Source: Dipteronia dyeriana (taxonomy: Eukaryota; Streptophyta; Magnoliopsida; Sapindales; Sapindaceae). Taken from it: a DNA stretch of 64,000 nt. The stretch covers positions 5,331,094 to 5,395,093 of the forward strand of contig CM065302.1 of the NCBI GenBank assembly GCA_032871835.1, written 5' to 3'. Under the pieces are notes generated by a model, which was given only the letters and a program-made list of their open reading frames with translations, was not told where the DNA came from and did not search any database. Positions 12,579-22,590 of this stretch are shown in pieces (positions within the stretch are counted from its first letter, which is position 1; each line of letters opens with the position of its first letter). The position numbers and the translations under genes were made by a program.

Positions 12579-12865
12579 CTAAAGCATGTGAGACATCTGC
12601 CATAAACCTAGACCCTTTAGGTGACCTTCAAACACTTTAGCCATTAAGGTCTTTGTAAATAGATTAGCATGATTGTCCTCTGACGCTATCTTGGTCACAG
12701 ACAAATCCCCTCTCTACACTATCTTTCGAATGAGATGATATTTTCTCTTTATATGCTTCTCTGTCTTGTGGCTTCTTGGTTCTTTGGAATTAGCCACATA
12801 ACTACTGTTATCACAATAAAGTGTGGCGGATTTACCCATTGGTGGGAATAATGCTTGAGTACTGA
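12579..12865 (-). pseudogene. Copia RNase H C-terminal remnant
   Basis: The minus-strand translation reads TLYCDNSSYVANSKEPRSHK, then HIKRKYHLIRKIV, a stop, GDLSVTKIASEDNHANLFTK and a C-terminal MSHML stop at 12579-12581. This is the C-terminal RNase H segment of a Ty1/copia polyprotein: the CDN..A...K....H...KHI block followed by the D-x-x-TK block. One internal stop replaces the residue before RGD. Homology begins abruptly near 12865, so gag, protease, integrase and most of RT are lost. The break coincides with the left edge of duplicated block A. Confidence 0.8.
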
Positions 12866-12973
12866 CTTAAATAAATGTTTGCCCTCAACCTGGGTTTTAT
12901 TTATTTATATATAATTAGTATCTATATAATAATCTCTTGTTCAAGTATCAATATGATCAAACATCCCTACAAA

Positions 12974-13069
12974 ATGGGAGTATATGATGTGGAAATTCAA
13001 GGTGCTAATGTTAAGGTTAGTATAATCGACAATGAATACGTTTTTAATTTTAAAAAAATTCGAGTTTAA
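12974..13069 (+). pseudogene. Remnant of an unknown small-protein gene (copy A1)
   Basis: A 31-residue frame begins MGVYDVEIQGANVKVSIIDN. It matches the frame at 40233 almost residue for residue up to about residue 25, after which a base deletion shifts it. I do not recognise the family. Four related starts occur in the window (12974, 20422, 40233, 42856), all beginning MGV[YF][DE]V. This copy is followed after 50 bases by the 5.26-kb MULE-like insertion. Confidence 0.45.
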
Positions 13070-13500
13070 GAAATTTGTACAAAGTCAGGCTTCTTCTGTT
13101 TTATAAATATATATATATATAGGAAATACCCATTTTTAGTCAAAATTTAAGGTGGTTTATTGTTTTTATCCAAGATTAATAATTTTATTGTTTCTACCCA
13201 ATCTTTGGCTGCGAAGACCTAAATGCCCCTCATCTATTCATTATTTGTTTTATTATTCATTTATTCATTATTTGTTTTATTAATTTTCTTTTTATCTTAA
13301 AAGTTTGTCTTCTCTCTCTATTTGTTAGGTCACGGTCTGCAATTTCTTTTTGTCTAAAAAGTTTGTTTCCTCTCTCTCTTTTCTTGTTCACGATCTACCA
13401 TTTTTTTTGTTTGAAATATTTTCTTCTCTTTGTTTTCTTCAAATCACTGGTCTCCCATTTTTTATCTTCATTCTCTGTCATCGCGGGTCTCCCATTTCCG

Positions 13501-13672
13501 CTCCTTCATCCTTCAATTTCTTGAATCGGTTGTCTCCCATGTCCGAATTACAGGTCTGGATTTTTTTCTCGTCATTTTGTTCAAATTCAAGTCTACCATC
13601 GATCTTCATTTTCGCTCCTTCGTCCTTCAATTTCTGCAATCGATTGTCTCCCATGTCCGAAATACAATTAAA
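13501..13672 (+). repeat. 114-bp-period direct duplication in the MULE-like element
   Basis: The sequence ctccttcatccttcaatttc at 13501 recurs as ctccttcgtccttcaatttc at 13615. Both continue into gtctcccatgtccgaa. The copies are part of a CT-rich segment. Confidence 0.75.
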
Positions 13673-13964
13673 TCAAAAATCTCTCTTCAACTTCTACCAT
13701 TGTTGAAACCGTAAAGCCATTTTTTTTGTCTCTATAAATCACATAAAACCCATCTATAGGAGATTCAGTTTTTGGTTCGAATTTTAAGGATTCAAATTTG
13801 TATTTTACGGATTCTTGCTTAGGTTGTTATGATAAATCGAGATTCTCCACGTCCTTCTTCTAGAGGTATGTATTATAAACCCTATTTTAATTTGTTTCAT
13901 ATGCAGATGCAATGATGAATTAATGTTGAAGGAGATAGTTTACTTTGGTTTGTCTAATTGATAA

Positions 13965-14590
13965 ATCGTGGTGAGTTTAATTGATTTCGCTTGGTGTGTT
14001 TAATTTATTATCTCTAATGTGTAATTTATTTTGTCCTAGTGTGCTTAAATTGTTTTGTCTTGGTGTGTTTAAATTTGTTTCCATGGTGTGTTTAATTGGT
14101 TTGTCATGGTGTGTTTAATGTTGTGTGTCTTAGTGTGTTTAATTGGTCTGTCACGGTGTGTTTAATGTGGTGTGTCTTGATGTGTTTTATCTGATATGCC
14201 TTGATGTGTTTAGTCACTCTGTCCTAGTGTGCTTAATTTGTTTTGCCTTTAGACATTTAATTATTTTTTCCATCGTGTATTTAATTGTTGTTTCCTTTGT
14301 GTATTTAATTGGTTTGCTCTGGTGTGCTTAATTTGGTTTGCCCTGGTATGTTTAATCGGTTTGTCATGGTGTATGTAATGTGGTTGTGCCTTGGTGTGTT
14401 TAATTCGTTTGTCACAGTGTGTTTAATTTGGTATGCCTTGGTGTGTTTAATCTGGTACGCCCTGGTGTGTTTAATCGATATGTCATAGTGTGTTTAATTT
14501 GGTTTGCCCATAGACATTTAATTATTTTTTTCCATCGTGTATTTAATTGTTGTTTTCCTAGTGTGATTAATTTGGTTTGCCCTGTTCACA
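13965..14590 (+). repeat. Array of about 24-bp repeats, forward orientation
   Basis: More than twenty irregular units share the core GTGTGTTTAATTGGTTTGTC. They are spaced about 23-28 bases apart and vary in their second half. Short ORFs here (14143-14331, 14419-14622) are by-products of the repeat, with low-complexity Cys/Phe/Val-rich translations. The same core occurs in reverse complement at 14981-15299 and 15740-15965. Confidence 0.85.
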
Positions 14591-14980
14591 ACGTGTATAT
14601 TTCAAATGTCCACAATGTATAAATTAGTTCTCTGTTTACACCAATGTTACAGCGTGCAAATAAACCAAAGGCATTCCATGGACCCTAAAATTTAAAGAAG
14701 CATAAGTTGGCTATAGAGAGGGTGAAACCAAATAAGGTTGCAGATATGATTATATTATATTTTTCAATTTGTAACTGTTCGACGAATTGTACTTCAATGA
14801 ATTAATATAAGCATTACATTTGGTTTTATGTTATGTACTTGTAATTTACTTGGAAACTTCAATTAAGTATTTTATAATTGCCGAATCTTTGTAACAGATG
14901 GTGGCAAGAATGTATGTGAGTAATACTTTACATGTTTTAAATTCAAAGTATGTAGATCAAATAAATACACTAGTACTGTA

Positions 14981-15299
14981 GAATTAAACACACCAGTGCT
15001 TACAAATTAAACACACTAGTGCTATTGGACAATTAAACACACCAGTACGAAAAAACTAAACACAACAATGTTCAATTGTCAAGAATTAAACACACCGGTT
15101 CTATTAAACAATTAAACATACTAGTGCCCTAAAAATTAAACACATTAGTGCTCAAGAATTAAACACAATAGTGGTATTGGACAATTAAGCACACCGGTGC
15201 TATTGGACAATTAAACACACCAATGCTATTGAACAATTAATCACACCAGTGGTAAAAATTAAACACACCAGTGCTAAAAAATTCAACACACCGGTGCTC
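14981..15299 (-). repeat. Array of the same repeats, reverse orientation (first block)
   Basis: About eleven units share the core AATTAAACACACCAGTGCT, which is the reverse complement of the core in the forward array. Unit spacing is about 24-30 bases. Some units have the longer spacer ctattggac. The two arrays face each other across about 390 bases, so RNA from this region could fold back. Confidence 0.85.
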
Positions 15300-15475
15300 A
15301 AGTAAAAGTTATATGTTTTCTGATAAAAAAACATCCATAAACAAAATATCTCATTATTCAACAACCTTTTGTATGCAACCTTTTGTATGCAACCATTTGT
15401 TCTCCATCCCATTGTTAAACAAAATATCCATTAAAAACAAAACATCCATAAACAACACAACCATTTTCCCAGGCT

Positions 15476-15691
15476 TCAACAACAATGGTTTGTAGGGAAT
15501 AACCAATTTGTAGGGAAGTTATCGAATTTTTTGAAACAACTCAACATGAATTCATCGTGTTTCCGTTCCTTGTGTAATATATCCTCTATATTAGCTATGT
15601 TCTTCAGCCTACAACCGATATTGATTAATGCTTCTTGATTCCATTTGTTCCTTTGAACCTTCGGAAACTGGTCATGATCCAGGTTTTCCAT
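15476..15691 (-). pseudogene. Possible captured exon of an unknown gene
   Basis: A 71-residue minus-strand frame reads MENLDHDQFPKVQRNKWNQE and continues with LINIGCRLKNIANIEDIL and KHDEFMLSCFKKFDNF. Composition is protein-like rather than repeat-like. It lies between the two reverse-oriented arrays, inside the MULE-like element. Directly upstream on the minus strand the sequence reads tgaattttacag, a good splice acceptor, so it may be an exon carried from a host gene. I do not recognise the family. Confidence 0.35.
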
Positions 15692-15739
15692 CTGTAAAAT
15701 TCAAATAACTTGGGTTCAATTAAGTAAACTCACATATAC

Positions 15740-15965
15740 CCAATTAAACACATCAGTCATACCCAATTAAACACACCCGGTAATACCCAATTAAACATAC
15801 CTCGATATCCAATTAAACACACCAGCTCACATGAATTGAACACACCGGTTCACAACAACACACACAAGTTCACATCAATTAAACACACCATCTTTTGTGG
15901 ATTAAACACACTGGTTCAAAATAATTAAACACACCTATTTCACATCATTAAAACACATCAGTTCA
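15740..15965 (-). repeat. Array of the same repeats, reverse orientation (second block)
   Basis: About nine units with the core AATTAAACACACC are interspersed with ttcacaacaa or cccaattaaac spacers. They are less regular than the first reverse block. Confidence 0.8.
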
Positions 15966-15969
15966 CAAC

Positions 15970-17860
15970 AACTCATTGACTGGACTACTATTTTAACATT
16001 TCAATTGCTTTCAAAGTCTATCACTATTTTACCCGACTGTCAACAAAAGCACACATCATTTGGTTTTCAATAGGGTAGGCCTACAAATTTCTTTCTTGCT
16101 CTTATTATTATTGATAGTTTCATTAAAAATATGTATGTATTTTTTTTTAGAGAGAAAGTATGAATTTTTATTGATTATACATATACTCCCACATTATCAT
16201 GTTGACATGATTACACGGTTTATACTATCACTTGGAACTTTCTTTTATTTGTGTCATTGAATTATTGATATGTTTAACTTTATGATAAATATCCTAATTT
16301 ATTTTTGGTCGGTACAATTATAGATGTATAGAAAGTGGAGCTAAACGAATAAAGTCTTCGAAACAGAAACAAGTCCAGATGATTGTGAATGCAGCACACT
16401 AGCTAGTGTTTTAACTACAATTCTTCCTTTCTTCTTCCTTCTAATAAGCTTCTTCTCACACTTTTTCTTGCAGGTCACCACCCCACTAGCTACCTTCAAA
16501 ACATTACAACAAGCACTACAACGAGAATCAATATATCAATGATCGATATTGAAGCTTCATTTCTCTACTACATCCTCTCAGTTTGTTTTATTGTTAACAC
16601 ATCATCACAAACTACAAACAGAGAGACTAGAAATTGTCATTGGTGTCAAAGAAAGTGGTTGTGGCAACCAATGTCCATAGCCAATAACTTCTTTTGCTTT
16701 ACCATATCTTCCTTCAAAATAAGAGATTCTACAATTTGTAACTCATTAAAGTAAACACAATCTAGAACAATTTTTATCTAAACCCCACTCTAATCTATAT
16801 CTAAATGATAAACTACCAAAACACTTAATTCATATCTATTCTAAAGCTGAAGCAAGGAGTCCTAACACTCACCCTCCCTTCAAACAAAGCTTTTCCTAAA
16901 ATTAATTTATCCAGCATCTATGAGGACTTTCTTTGTAGATGTTTTCCCAACATCATCATTTTTATTCTAAGAAATATCAATTGGTAAAAGACTAAAAGTA
17001 ATAGTTGGGACTTTTTGCAATAACCAGCTTGAATTGCTCATATGAAATAAAACAAAGGACTTTAGAACATTTTTCTTCTTGGTTTATGGGTGATAAATGT
17101 TTCATATGAGGTATTGCTGATGAAATTGGTGCTAATAAGGAAGATGTTGATGCACGTAAAGTAGTTGCAATTGGAGTTTGTAGAGGTCTGGGTGAGCAAG
17201 AAATGAATGATTTAATTTTATAGAAGACTTAGCATCTATCAGAATCATATTAATCATAACAATTTATAACAATAGGTTTAAAAGTTCTTAAATGTTTTGA
17301 CTGCTCTCTAGTAGTTTTCCTTGTTCAAATTCAGTTCAACTAGGATTGATTCTTTTCATAATAAGAGAACAAAAATACACAGCTTAACTATAAATTTTTA
17401 TTTGAAAGGACAAAATACAGATGAGAACTAAAAAATTCTCTAAACAGATAGAGAACTAACAACAAGAACAAATTTACAGAAATCTTCACAAGTTAAAGGT
17501 CTATACAAATAAAACCAAAAACCAAACCCAAATGTTTAAAATGTTTAATCAGAATTTTGATGCAGCAAGGAAAAAGAATTTTGCCGCTTATCTCAATGCA
17601 ATTCTGAGATTGTTAAATGCTTCACAAGTTCAAGGTCGATACAAAAATCTATGTTTTATTGTTAAATGCTTCCCATTTTTCTTGGCAAACAATTTCGAAA
17701 TCTATCAAAATCAATTTGTTAACGTATCTATAAAAAAAAACGAAATCGAATTTGAAATCAAAATCAAAATCAACTCCATCTCAAATGCACAAATGCAATA
17801 ATATATATATATATATATATATAATCAAATGTAAAGAGGAAATGTAAACCTTTTCGTTTC
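15970..17860 (+). other. Interior of the MULE-like element without a recognised gene
   Basis: No conserved gene is visible. The stretch 16420-16500 ends in a tttttcttgcag-type splice acceptor. The stretch 17110-17220 translates to a protein-like DEIGANKEDVDARKVVAIGV, ending in a stop at about 17221. These may be decayed exons picked up by the element, but I cannot name their source. (TA)n occurs at about 17801-17823. Confidence 0.3.
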
Positions 17861-18376
17861 TTCCACGCCGCCGTGGAACACGTCGGTGACTGAAATCAAA
17901 CCGTTGTCACAATCGCTCGCCTCTCATCTCTCTCTGACGGTCACAACTAGTCGTCTCATGCTCGTCAACAACTCGGTGTCGTCTCTCTATCGGGATCGGG
18001 TCGGGTCTTCCTCTTCTCTCAGTCTTCACCGTCGTCGACGTCGGGTCTTCATCGTCGTCGGATGTTCCTCGTCGTTGGATGTTGCTCGTCGCCTCACTCT
18101 GGTCTCTCTTTATGGTTTGTGACTAACACAATAACATTGAAACTCAAAACTGTCGGCTTCTTTTCAACTTTCTTTTTCCTTTTGTTTTATAATTTCATTT
18201 CTTTATTAATTGACTTTGAGTTTCTATTATTTTTTTTATTTAGTTTTGTTTTTCAATTCATTTTAACTAAAGGGTAATTTTGTCCCAAAAATGGAAATTT
18301 TGGTAAAAACAATAAAATTACTAATCTTGAATAAAAACAATAAACACACTAATTTTTTGGTTACTTTAAAGTTTTC

Positions 18377-18378
<2 letters not shown>

Positions 18379-18411
<33 letters not shown>

Positions 18412-18527
18412 TTTTTGTATGTATTTATTGGAATTTTTGAATTTTATTTGGTCGTATCTAAGAGGAGCTCTTGATTTTTTTTATTTGTTGTTTATATATA
18501 TATATATAATCTTCTACTTAATATATT
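18379..18527 (+). pseudogene. Tail of the unknown small-protein gene region (block A), between two MULE insertions
   Basis: After a (TA)n run the sequence gtttttgtatgtatttattg and gaattttatttggtcgtatc matches block B at about 40780-40830. There it encodes the C-terminal membrane segment of the ORF at 40628-40879. In block A the frame is broken, and the preceding roughly 420 bases of block B have no counterpart. Confidence 0.6.
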
Positions 18528-20139
18528 GGGTAAATCGTATTTTAGTCTCTGTAGTTTGTCTTAATTTACGTTTAGTCCTTGGTTTTTTAAAATTGTAACT
18601 TTTAGTGCTTCTGTGACAGAATCCTTTAAAAGGATATATTCTGACATGTCAGACGTATTAAATGACGTAAATGCCCCTAATGTGTGCTGATCCCACTAAA
18701 AAGACCGTTTTACCTTAAATTAACATTTCACCCTTATTGTATATTAAAAAAACACAAAAAAAAATGGACATCCATTGTCCATCTCAAAGATGAACGGTGG
18801 AAATATCTCTCATTTTTTTAAAAAATTTAAAACATAAATTAAAAATAACAACATTTTTTTAAAAAAGGTAATCTGGTGGATCCGTATCTGGAACATATGA
18901 AAACCCATATTATCTTTTTCCTCCAACACCATTGATCATCATCATCTCCACCAGAACACACGATCATCATCTTCTCCACCAGACCACCACCATCTCCAAC
19001 ACTCAAACCGTAACCTAATCCATCACAACTCAAACCCCAAACACCATATTCATGAATCCAACGCCTGATTCATTTCAAAAAACAAACACATGATTTCTTC
19101 ATTTCTTCCTTTTCACGAATCTCTCCCTCTCACGTGCTCCCCCTCTCTCTCTCTCTTGTCAAAACAACCACACAAATCCTCTGATCTTCCTCTACTTCCT
19201 TACCAAAATGACACCCAAATCCATAGATATCTTCCATATCAAACCCCAAATCCCAAATCCTTCTTCTGTAAACCTCTGATTTCTTCAATCCTAATAGATA
19301 GAGGTTGGGTTCAGATATGAGGTGGTGGTTGTGTTAAGATGGGTTTGGTTGGATTTGGGTGATAGGTTTTGTGATTGACTCAAATTTCCAGGCTTATAGA
19401 GAAAAAATTCACTTTGGGTGTTGATTCGGTTTATAGAGAAACGATTCACACAATGGAGTCGATTAGGTTTATAGAGAAATTTCTGACTCAAATTTCTGGG
19501 TTTGTAAAGAAAAGATTCACTCAATTTTTTTTCCAAATTCGGTTTATAGAGATTGAAGTGAGAGAGATGTTGGTGGTATGTGCGTGAGAGTGAGAGAGAT
19601 AGTGGTGGTCTGTGTGTGAACTGTGAAGGCAATAAGAGGTGGTGAGAGGTGTTGGTGAATGGTGATGAAATGTGTTTGGTGATGATGATTAGGATTGGTT
19701 TTGATTAATTAATTTAGAGTTATTTTTAATTTGTATATGGTGAGAGAGATGAAGTGTTTTTAATTTTTTTTTCTAGAGATTTTTTTTTAATTAATTTGTT
19801 GTTGAAAAAATTATTTTGTTTTTAAAATTATTTTTCAATGGTCCAGATTCTTAGGCAAATGAATGAGATAAGATCTTCTCCATCCATTATTTTTTAAAAA
19901 ATAAATTATTTATTAAGTATTATATAATAATGTTTTATAATTTTAATTAGTAAAAAGACATTTTTATCCTTTGGTCAAATAAGATTCTATAACATCAGAT
20001 GTTGTTTTACCTTTTTACCCTCGTTGACTTGACAAAAGCGAGAAATGATAGACTAAAAGTTACAATACCGAAAAACCGTGGACTAAACGCAGAATAAGAC
20101 GAACAATGGGAACTAAAATACGATTTACCTTAATATATT
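18519..20139 (+). mobile_element. MULE-like non-autonomous element, 1.6 kb, with 9-bp TSD
   Basis: The element runs from 18528 to 20130. Terminal inverted repeats start GGGTAAATCGTATTTTAGT on the left and AGGTAAATCGTATTTTAGT on the right (reverse complement), and extend about 50 bases to tttagtcc. The flanks carry the 9-bp direct repeat TAATATATT (18519-18527 and 20131-20139). Block B has the unoccupied site, cttctacttaatttatttga at about 40870, which proves insertion here. The interior is CT-rich and non-coding. It includes a degenerate repeat of a tttatagagaaa word at about 19390-19560, which explains the FLYKP-type ORF on the minus strand. Confidence 0.88.
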
Positions 20140-20421
20140 TGAAGCTTGGATTTACTAATACATGAAGTTAATTTAATCAATATTTTTCAAATGTCATCTT
20201 TTAGTAACACAGATACAAGTTCTCTTTCGGGTTAACGGTGTCTAATTTTGAGTTGCTGCTACCATAGAGATGCAGGTAGTAAATAAAAATAAAAATAAAA
20301 ACTGTAAGTTATATATGTTACTGATGATTAAATGTGTATAAAAAAAATGTTTAATTTTAATACCTTGAACTTTATACATCAAAATGAAACCATTTCACCA
20401 CTATCAGTCTAAAATGGTCGA

Positions 20422-20640
20422 ATGGGTGTATATGAGGTTGGAATTCATAGTGATAAAAGTTAAATCAAGTGTTATATATCGACAACATGGCAGTGGTTGG
20501 TACTAAAATTGCTCTGCTGAGGAATTCTCTGAAAAGACCCTGTCGTAGGAGTCGATGCTAATAAGATTGAGGAAATTCAACATGCGATTGATAAAGCTTA
20601 TAATTGTTATAATAAAATTGTTCATGACAAGTTATTGAGT
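20422..20640 (+). pseudogene. Remnant of the unknown small-protein gene (copy A2)
   Basis: The frame begins MGVYEVGIHSDKS and then stops. One extra base relative to 42856 shifts it. Downstream, in another frame, is the peptide VGVDANKIEEIQHAIDKAYN, followed by CYNKIVHDKLLSIIEYS and a stop at about 20656, which looks like the original C-terminal part. The paralogue at 42856 carries corresponding sequence. Family not recognised. Confidence 0.45.
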
Positions 20641-20981
20641 ATCATTGAATATTCTTAGTCAATGTTAATCACTTGTATTTGATTTTCATTTTGTTTGTGA
20701 CCAAAGTGAGTAGAGATTAATTATGAAGTTCTCGGTTTGGAATTTGATTTCGAAAACTTCTAATTTGTTGGTTTCGGATTATATATGTTAACTTATTATT
20801 CCCATGAATATAAAACGATTACAAGAAGCTAGTCAACGGTACAATATGCATTGACCATGGATATATATGAACGTAGATTAAGAATTATGATTGAGCATGA
20901 GGAAGAGAGCAAGAGAGAATCTTATTATACGGAAAATATTTCAAATTATTACATAAATTACATTGAGAGATTCAAAATTAA

Positions 20982-22385
20982 TCAAGCGGGATGATCATGA
21001 GCACATTCTTCAGGAAAGAATTGGATGGAATTCATGTTGTTATCATAAATGATGCGCCTGTTTTGCTGATCATTTGCTCCTAGTATTGAAACCCCGCTTC
21101 CTTTAATTATGTTTATGCAGAAATAGTTGGGTTGGTGCCCTACGAAGCGAGTACTTACGAATCTACTGTCCACCGTATAATCAGCTCCCACGAAATGATA
21201 GGTTATCGTCGGATGTTCATAAAAATCTGGTTTCTCATCATAGCAAATTTCATCACTACCAGCAAAAACCTTTTCCTGAAGTCCATAAGACACGTAATAT
21301 AACTTCAATGCATCCGTTAACACTTTATAAGCATTGACATGATTAGTGTGTTCATCAATCAGAGTCAACGGAGCTCCTGAATCGATGACGAAACCGGCAG
21401 TAGTACTATGTTCAACACTTCGATCAAAGGTACCAGGAGGGAAATGCAGGCGAATTGAATTAATACTTATATCTAACAAGCTAAGCATATAATAATGCAT
21501 ACCAGGCACAGTGAAGAAGGATGTTGTTTGGATCATTCCGGTATCGTAAGGGATATCATTGCCGAACCTGAGGATAAGAGGGGCTGTTGCTTCCGAGGAA
21601 GGAGGCATACAATACGAGAAACGGTTGTCGATGCCATCACCCAATTGGGACAAAAGTGAATCTGGGGATAAATTTAATCCCATGATCCCGGAAATCTGTC
21701 TTCCCTCCGCAAATTTAAAATTCAGGCTAATATGGGAGCAGCCAAATATTACAGGGGATGCCACAATGTCGGAACCGCCATCAATATCATTGAAGAAGAA
21801 TGATTCCACAGATGCAAAACCTTTTGTAACACTTCCAGCATAATAGGTGGTTCCGTAGACGCATACGTTGTCAACACATTGGTAAAGCGGATGATCACCT
21901 GAACAGAAGGGGTGTTCACAAGGAAGTCTTTGATAAGTAGAGGAAGCCCGAGAATCGTAGCGAGGGGAATCTTGAGGGAAACAATTTTCACAAGGCTCAC
22001 ATTGTGTCCAAATTTGGCCACCACCGGTGTCTACCACTAGAAGCACTGGTACCGGTGGGGTTCCGATCCCAACTTCCCCAATGTAGTAACCATCATCGTA
22101 AGCCATATGAACAACAATATTATCAGGCTTTAATGTCGCATTTCGATTAGTAGTAGAAACGGAAGTCATATAATTGGCTCTAGCGTGAGAGAAATAAACC
22201 GATCTTTGAAATCTTTCGAGCTTGGTGAGGTTTCCAGGATACAATGGTGACTCGGGAGAATCCCTGGGGATGAGTTTGAGACGGAATCCTACGGATTTTG
22301 AAGCAGAGAAATGGAATTTTGAAAAAATTACTAGGCAAAGAAATAGTGCAGCTACAGAGAAATTTTGCATAATTAATGATGCCAT
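20982..22385 (-). CDS. Nepenthesin-type (pepsin-like, family A1) aspartic protease, secreted
   Basis: This intronless frame encodes 467 residues from the ATG at 22385. The upstream GTG extension to 22421 is unlikely, because a TATA-like TATAAGTAG sits only about 45 bases before the ATG. Residues 1 to about 28 form a hydrophobic signal peptide. A propeptide-like GFRLKLIPRDSPESPLYP follows at 33-50. The first active-site motif is VVDTGGGQIW (117-126), followed by the cysteine-rich nepenthesin insert (CEPCENCF, LPCEHPFCSG). FGCSH is at 214, GIMGL at 233, FSYC at 256, the second active-site motif VIDSGAPLTLI at 333, and ILGANDQQN...YD near 434-448. Order and length fit plant CDR1/nepenthesin-like proteases. 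Both active-site triads are unusual: DTGG instead of DTGS, and DSGA instead of DSGT. Both catalytic aspartates are kept. Block B holds a broken paralogue. It is probably a functional gene or a recent relic. Confidence 0.9.
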   Translation of the reverse strand: MASLIMQNFSVAALFLCLVIFSKFHFSASKSVGFRLKLIPRDSPESPLYPGNLTKLERFQRSVYFSHARANYMTSVSTTNRNATLKPDNIVVHMAYDDGYYIGEVGIGTPPVPVLLVVDTGGGQIWTQCEPCENCFPQDSPRYDSRASSTYQRLPCEHPFCSGDHPLYQCVDNVCVYGTTYYAGSVTKGFASVESFFFNDIDGGSDIVASPVIFGCSHISLNFKFAEGRQISGIMGLNLSPDSLLSQLGDGIDNRFSYCMPPSSEATAPLILRFGNDIPYDTGMIQTTSFFTVPGMHYYMLSLLDISINSIRLHFPPGTFDRSVEHSTTAGFVIDSGAPLTLIDEHTNHVNAYKVLTDALKLYYVSYGLQEKVFAGSDEICYDEKPDFYEHPTITYHFVGADYTVDSRFVSTRFVGHQPNYFCINIIKGSGVSILGANDQQNRRIIYDNNMNSIQFFPEECAHDHPA

Positions 22386-22427
22386 TTTGCAAGTGAAAGA
22401 TGAGCTTCTTAAGCATGTCACACGCTC

Positions 22428-22438
22428 TACTTATAGTT
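22428..22438 (-). promoter_or_regulatory. TATA-box candidate of the protease gene
   Basis: On the minus strand the sequence reads CTATAAGTAGA about 45 bases upstream of the ATG at 22385. A matching motif is kept in block B (about 51921-51930). The spacing implies a very short 5' leader and supports the ATG at 22385. Confidence 0.55.
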
Positions 22439-22590
22439 CATAAAACTATAAGAAACTCAAAGTCATTTCAAATATCTTTTCAGGGAGAAAGTAAATTAGT
22501 ATTTTCTTGTGTTGGTCGTTTTCCATGTTTGACAAAATACCATAAATTATGATTGGAAATTTGAGTCACCTTAAAGTTGTAATTATTAAA

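Larger units (their letters stand above)
13122..18378 (+). mobile_element. MULE-like DNA transposon, 5.26 kb, non-autonomous
   Basis: The ends are long terminal inverted repeats. The left end starts GGAAATACCC at 13122. The right end, read in reverse complement from 18378, starts GGGAAAACTT. They share about 45 well-matched bases, including gtttattgtttttatyca and aagattartaattttattg. Both ends abut (TA)n, so a 9-bp TA target duplication is possible but not provable. No transposase frame is seen. The interior is a patchwork: a 114-bp direct duplication (about 13501-13670), opposing short-repeat arrays, exon-like pieces and a GC-rich segment at 17870-18060. Long TIRs and patchwork content fit Mutator-like elements that carry captured sequence. 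Confidence 0.7.
12890..22590 (+). repeat. Duplicated block A (paralogous to about 40150-52090)
   Basis: The order of pieces is the same as in block B: a small ORF (12974 versus 40233), a tail ending in ttatttggtcgtatct (about 18440 versus 40810), an intergenic stretch with gttactgatgatt (about 20320 versus 41080), a second small ORF (20422 versus 42856), and the protease on the minus strand (20982-22385 versus 43394-51880). Shared flank ends near 22590 and 52090. Both blocks have the same orientation. The shared pieces are interrupted by different insertions in each block. Confidence 0.85.

Noticed and set aside
12974..13069. Possible Bet v 1 / PR-10 or MLP family start because of the MGV[YF] N-terminus
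   Set aside because: The residues after the first four do not match that family, and no glycine-rich P-loop-like motif follows in any copy.
14143..14622. Two ORFs rich in Cys, Phe and Val (14143-14331, 14419-14622) that might look like small secreted proteins
   Set aside because: They are translations of the 24-bp repeat array; reading frame and composition follow the repeat, not a protein family.
13965..15965. CRISPR-like array
   Set aside because: Repeats are degenerate, spacers are not unique or of constant length, and the context is plant transposon DNA.
17886..18122. ORFs in the GC-rich segment of the MULE-like element, possibly a captured gene exon
   Set aside because: Composition is Ser/Arg low complexity with no recognised domain; kept only as part of the element description.
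19291..19632. 113-residue minus-strand ORF with repeated FLYKP and NLSQ words
   Set aside because: It arises from degenerate repeats of a tttatagagaaa word in a non-autonomous MULE interior; no start context or conservation in block B.
22386..22421. 12-residue N-terminal extension of the protease
   Set aside because: It would start at GTG, not ATG, and lies between a TATA-like motif and the ATG at 22385, which directly begins a good signal peptide.
21559..22443. Plus-strand and alternative minus-strand ORFs overlapping the protease (21559-21843, 21749-22024, 22180-22416, 22222-22443)
   Set aside because: These are shadow frames of the intact protease gene. Similar shadows recur over the pseudogene copy (51245-51941).
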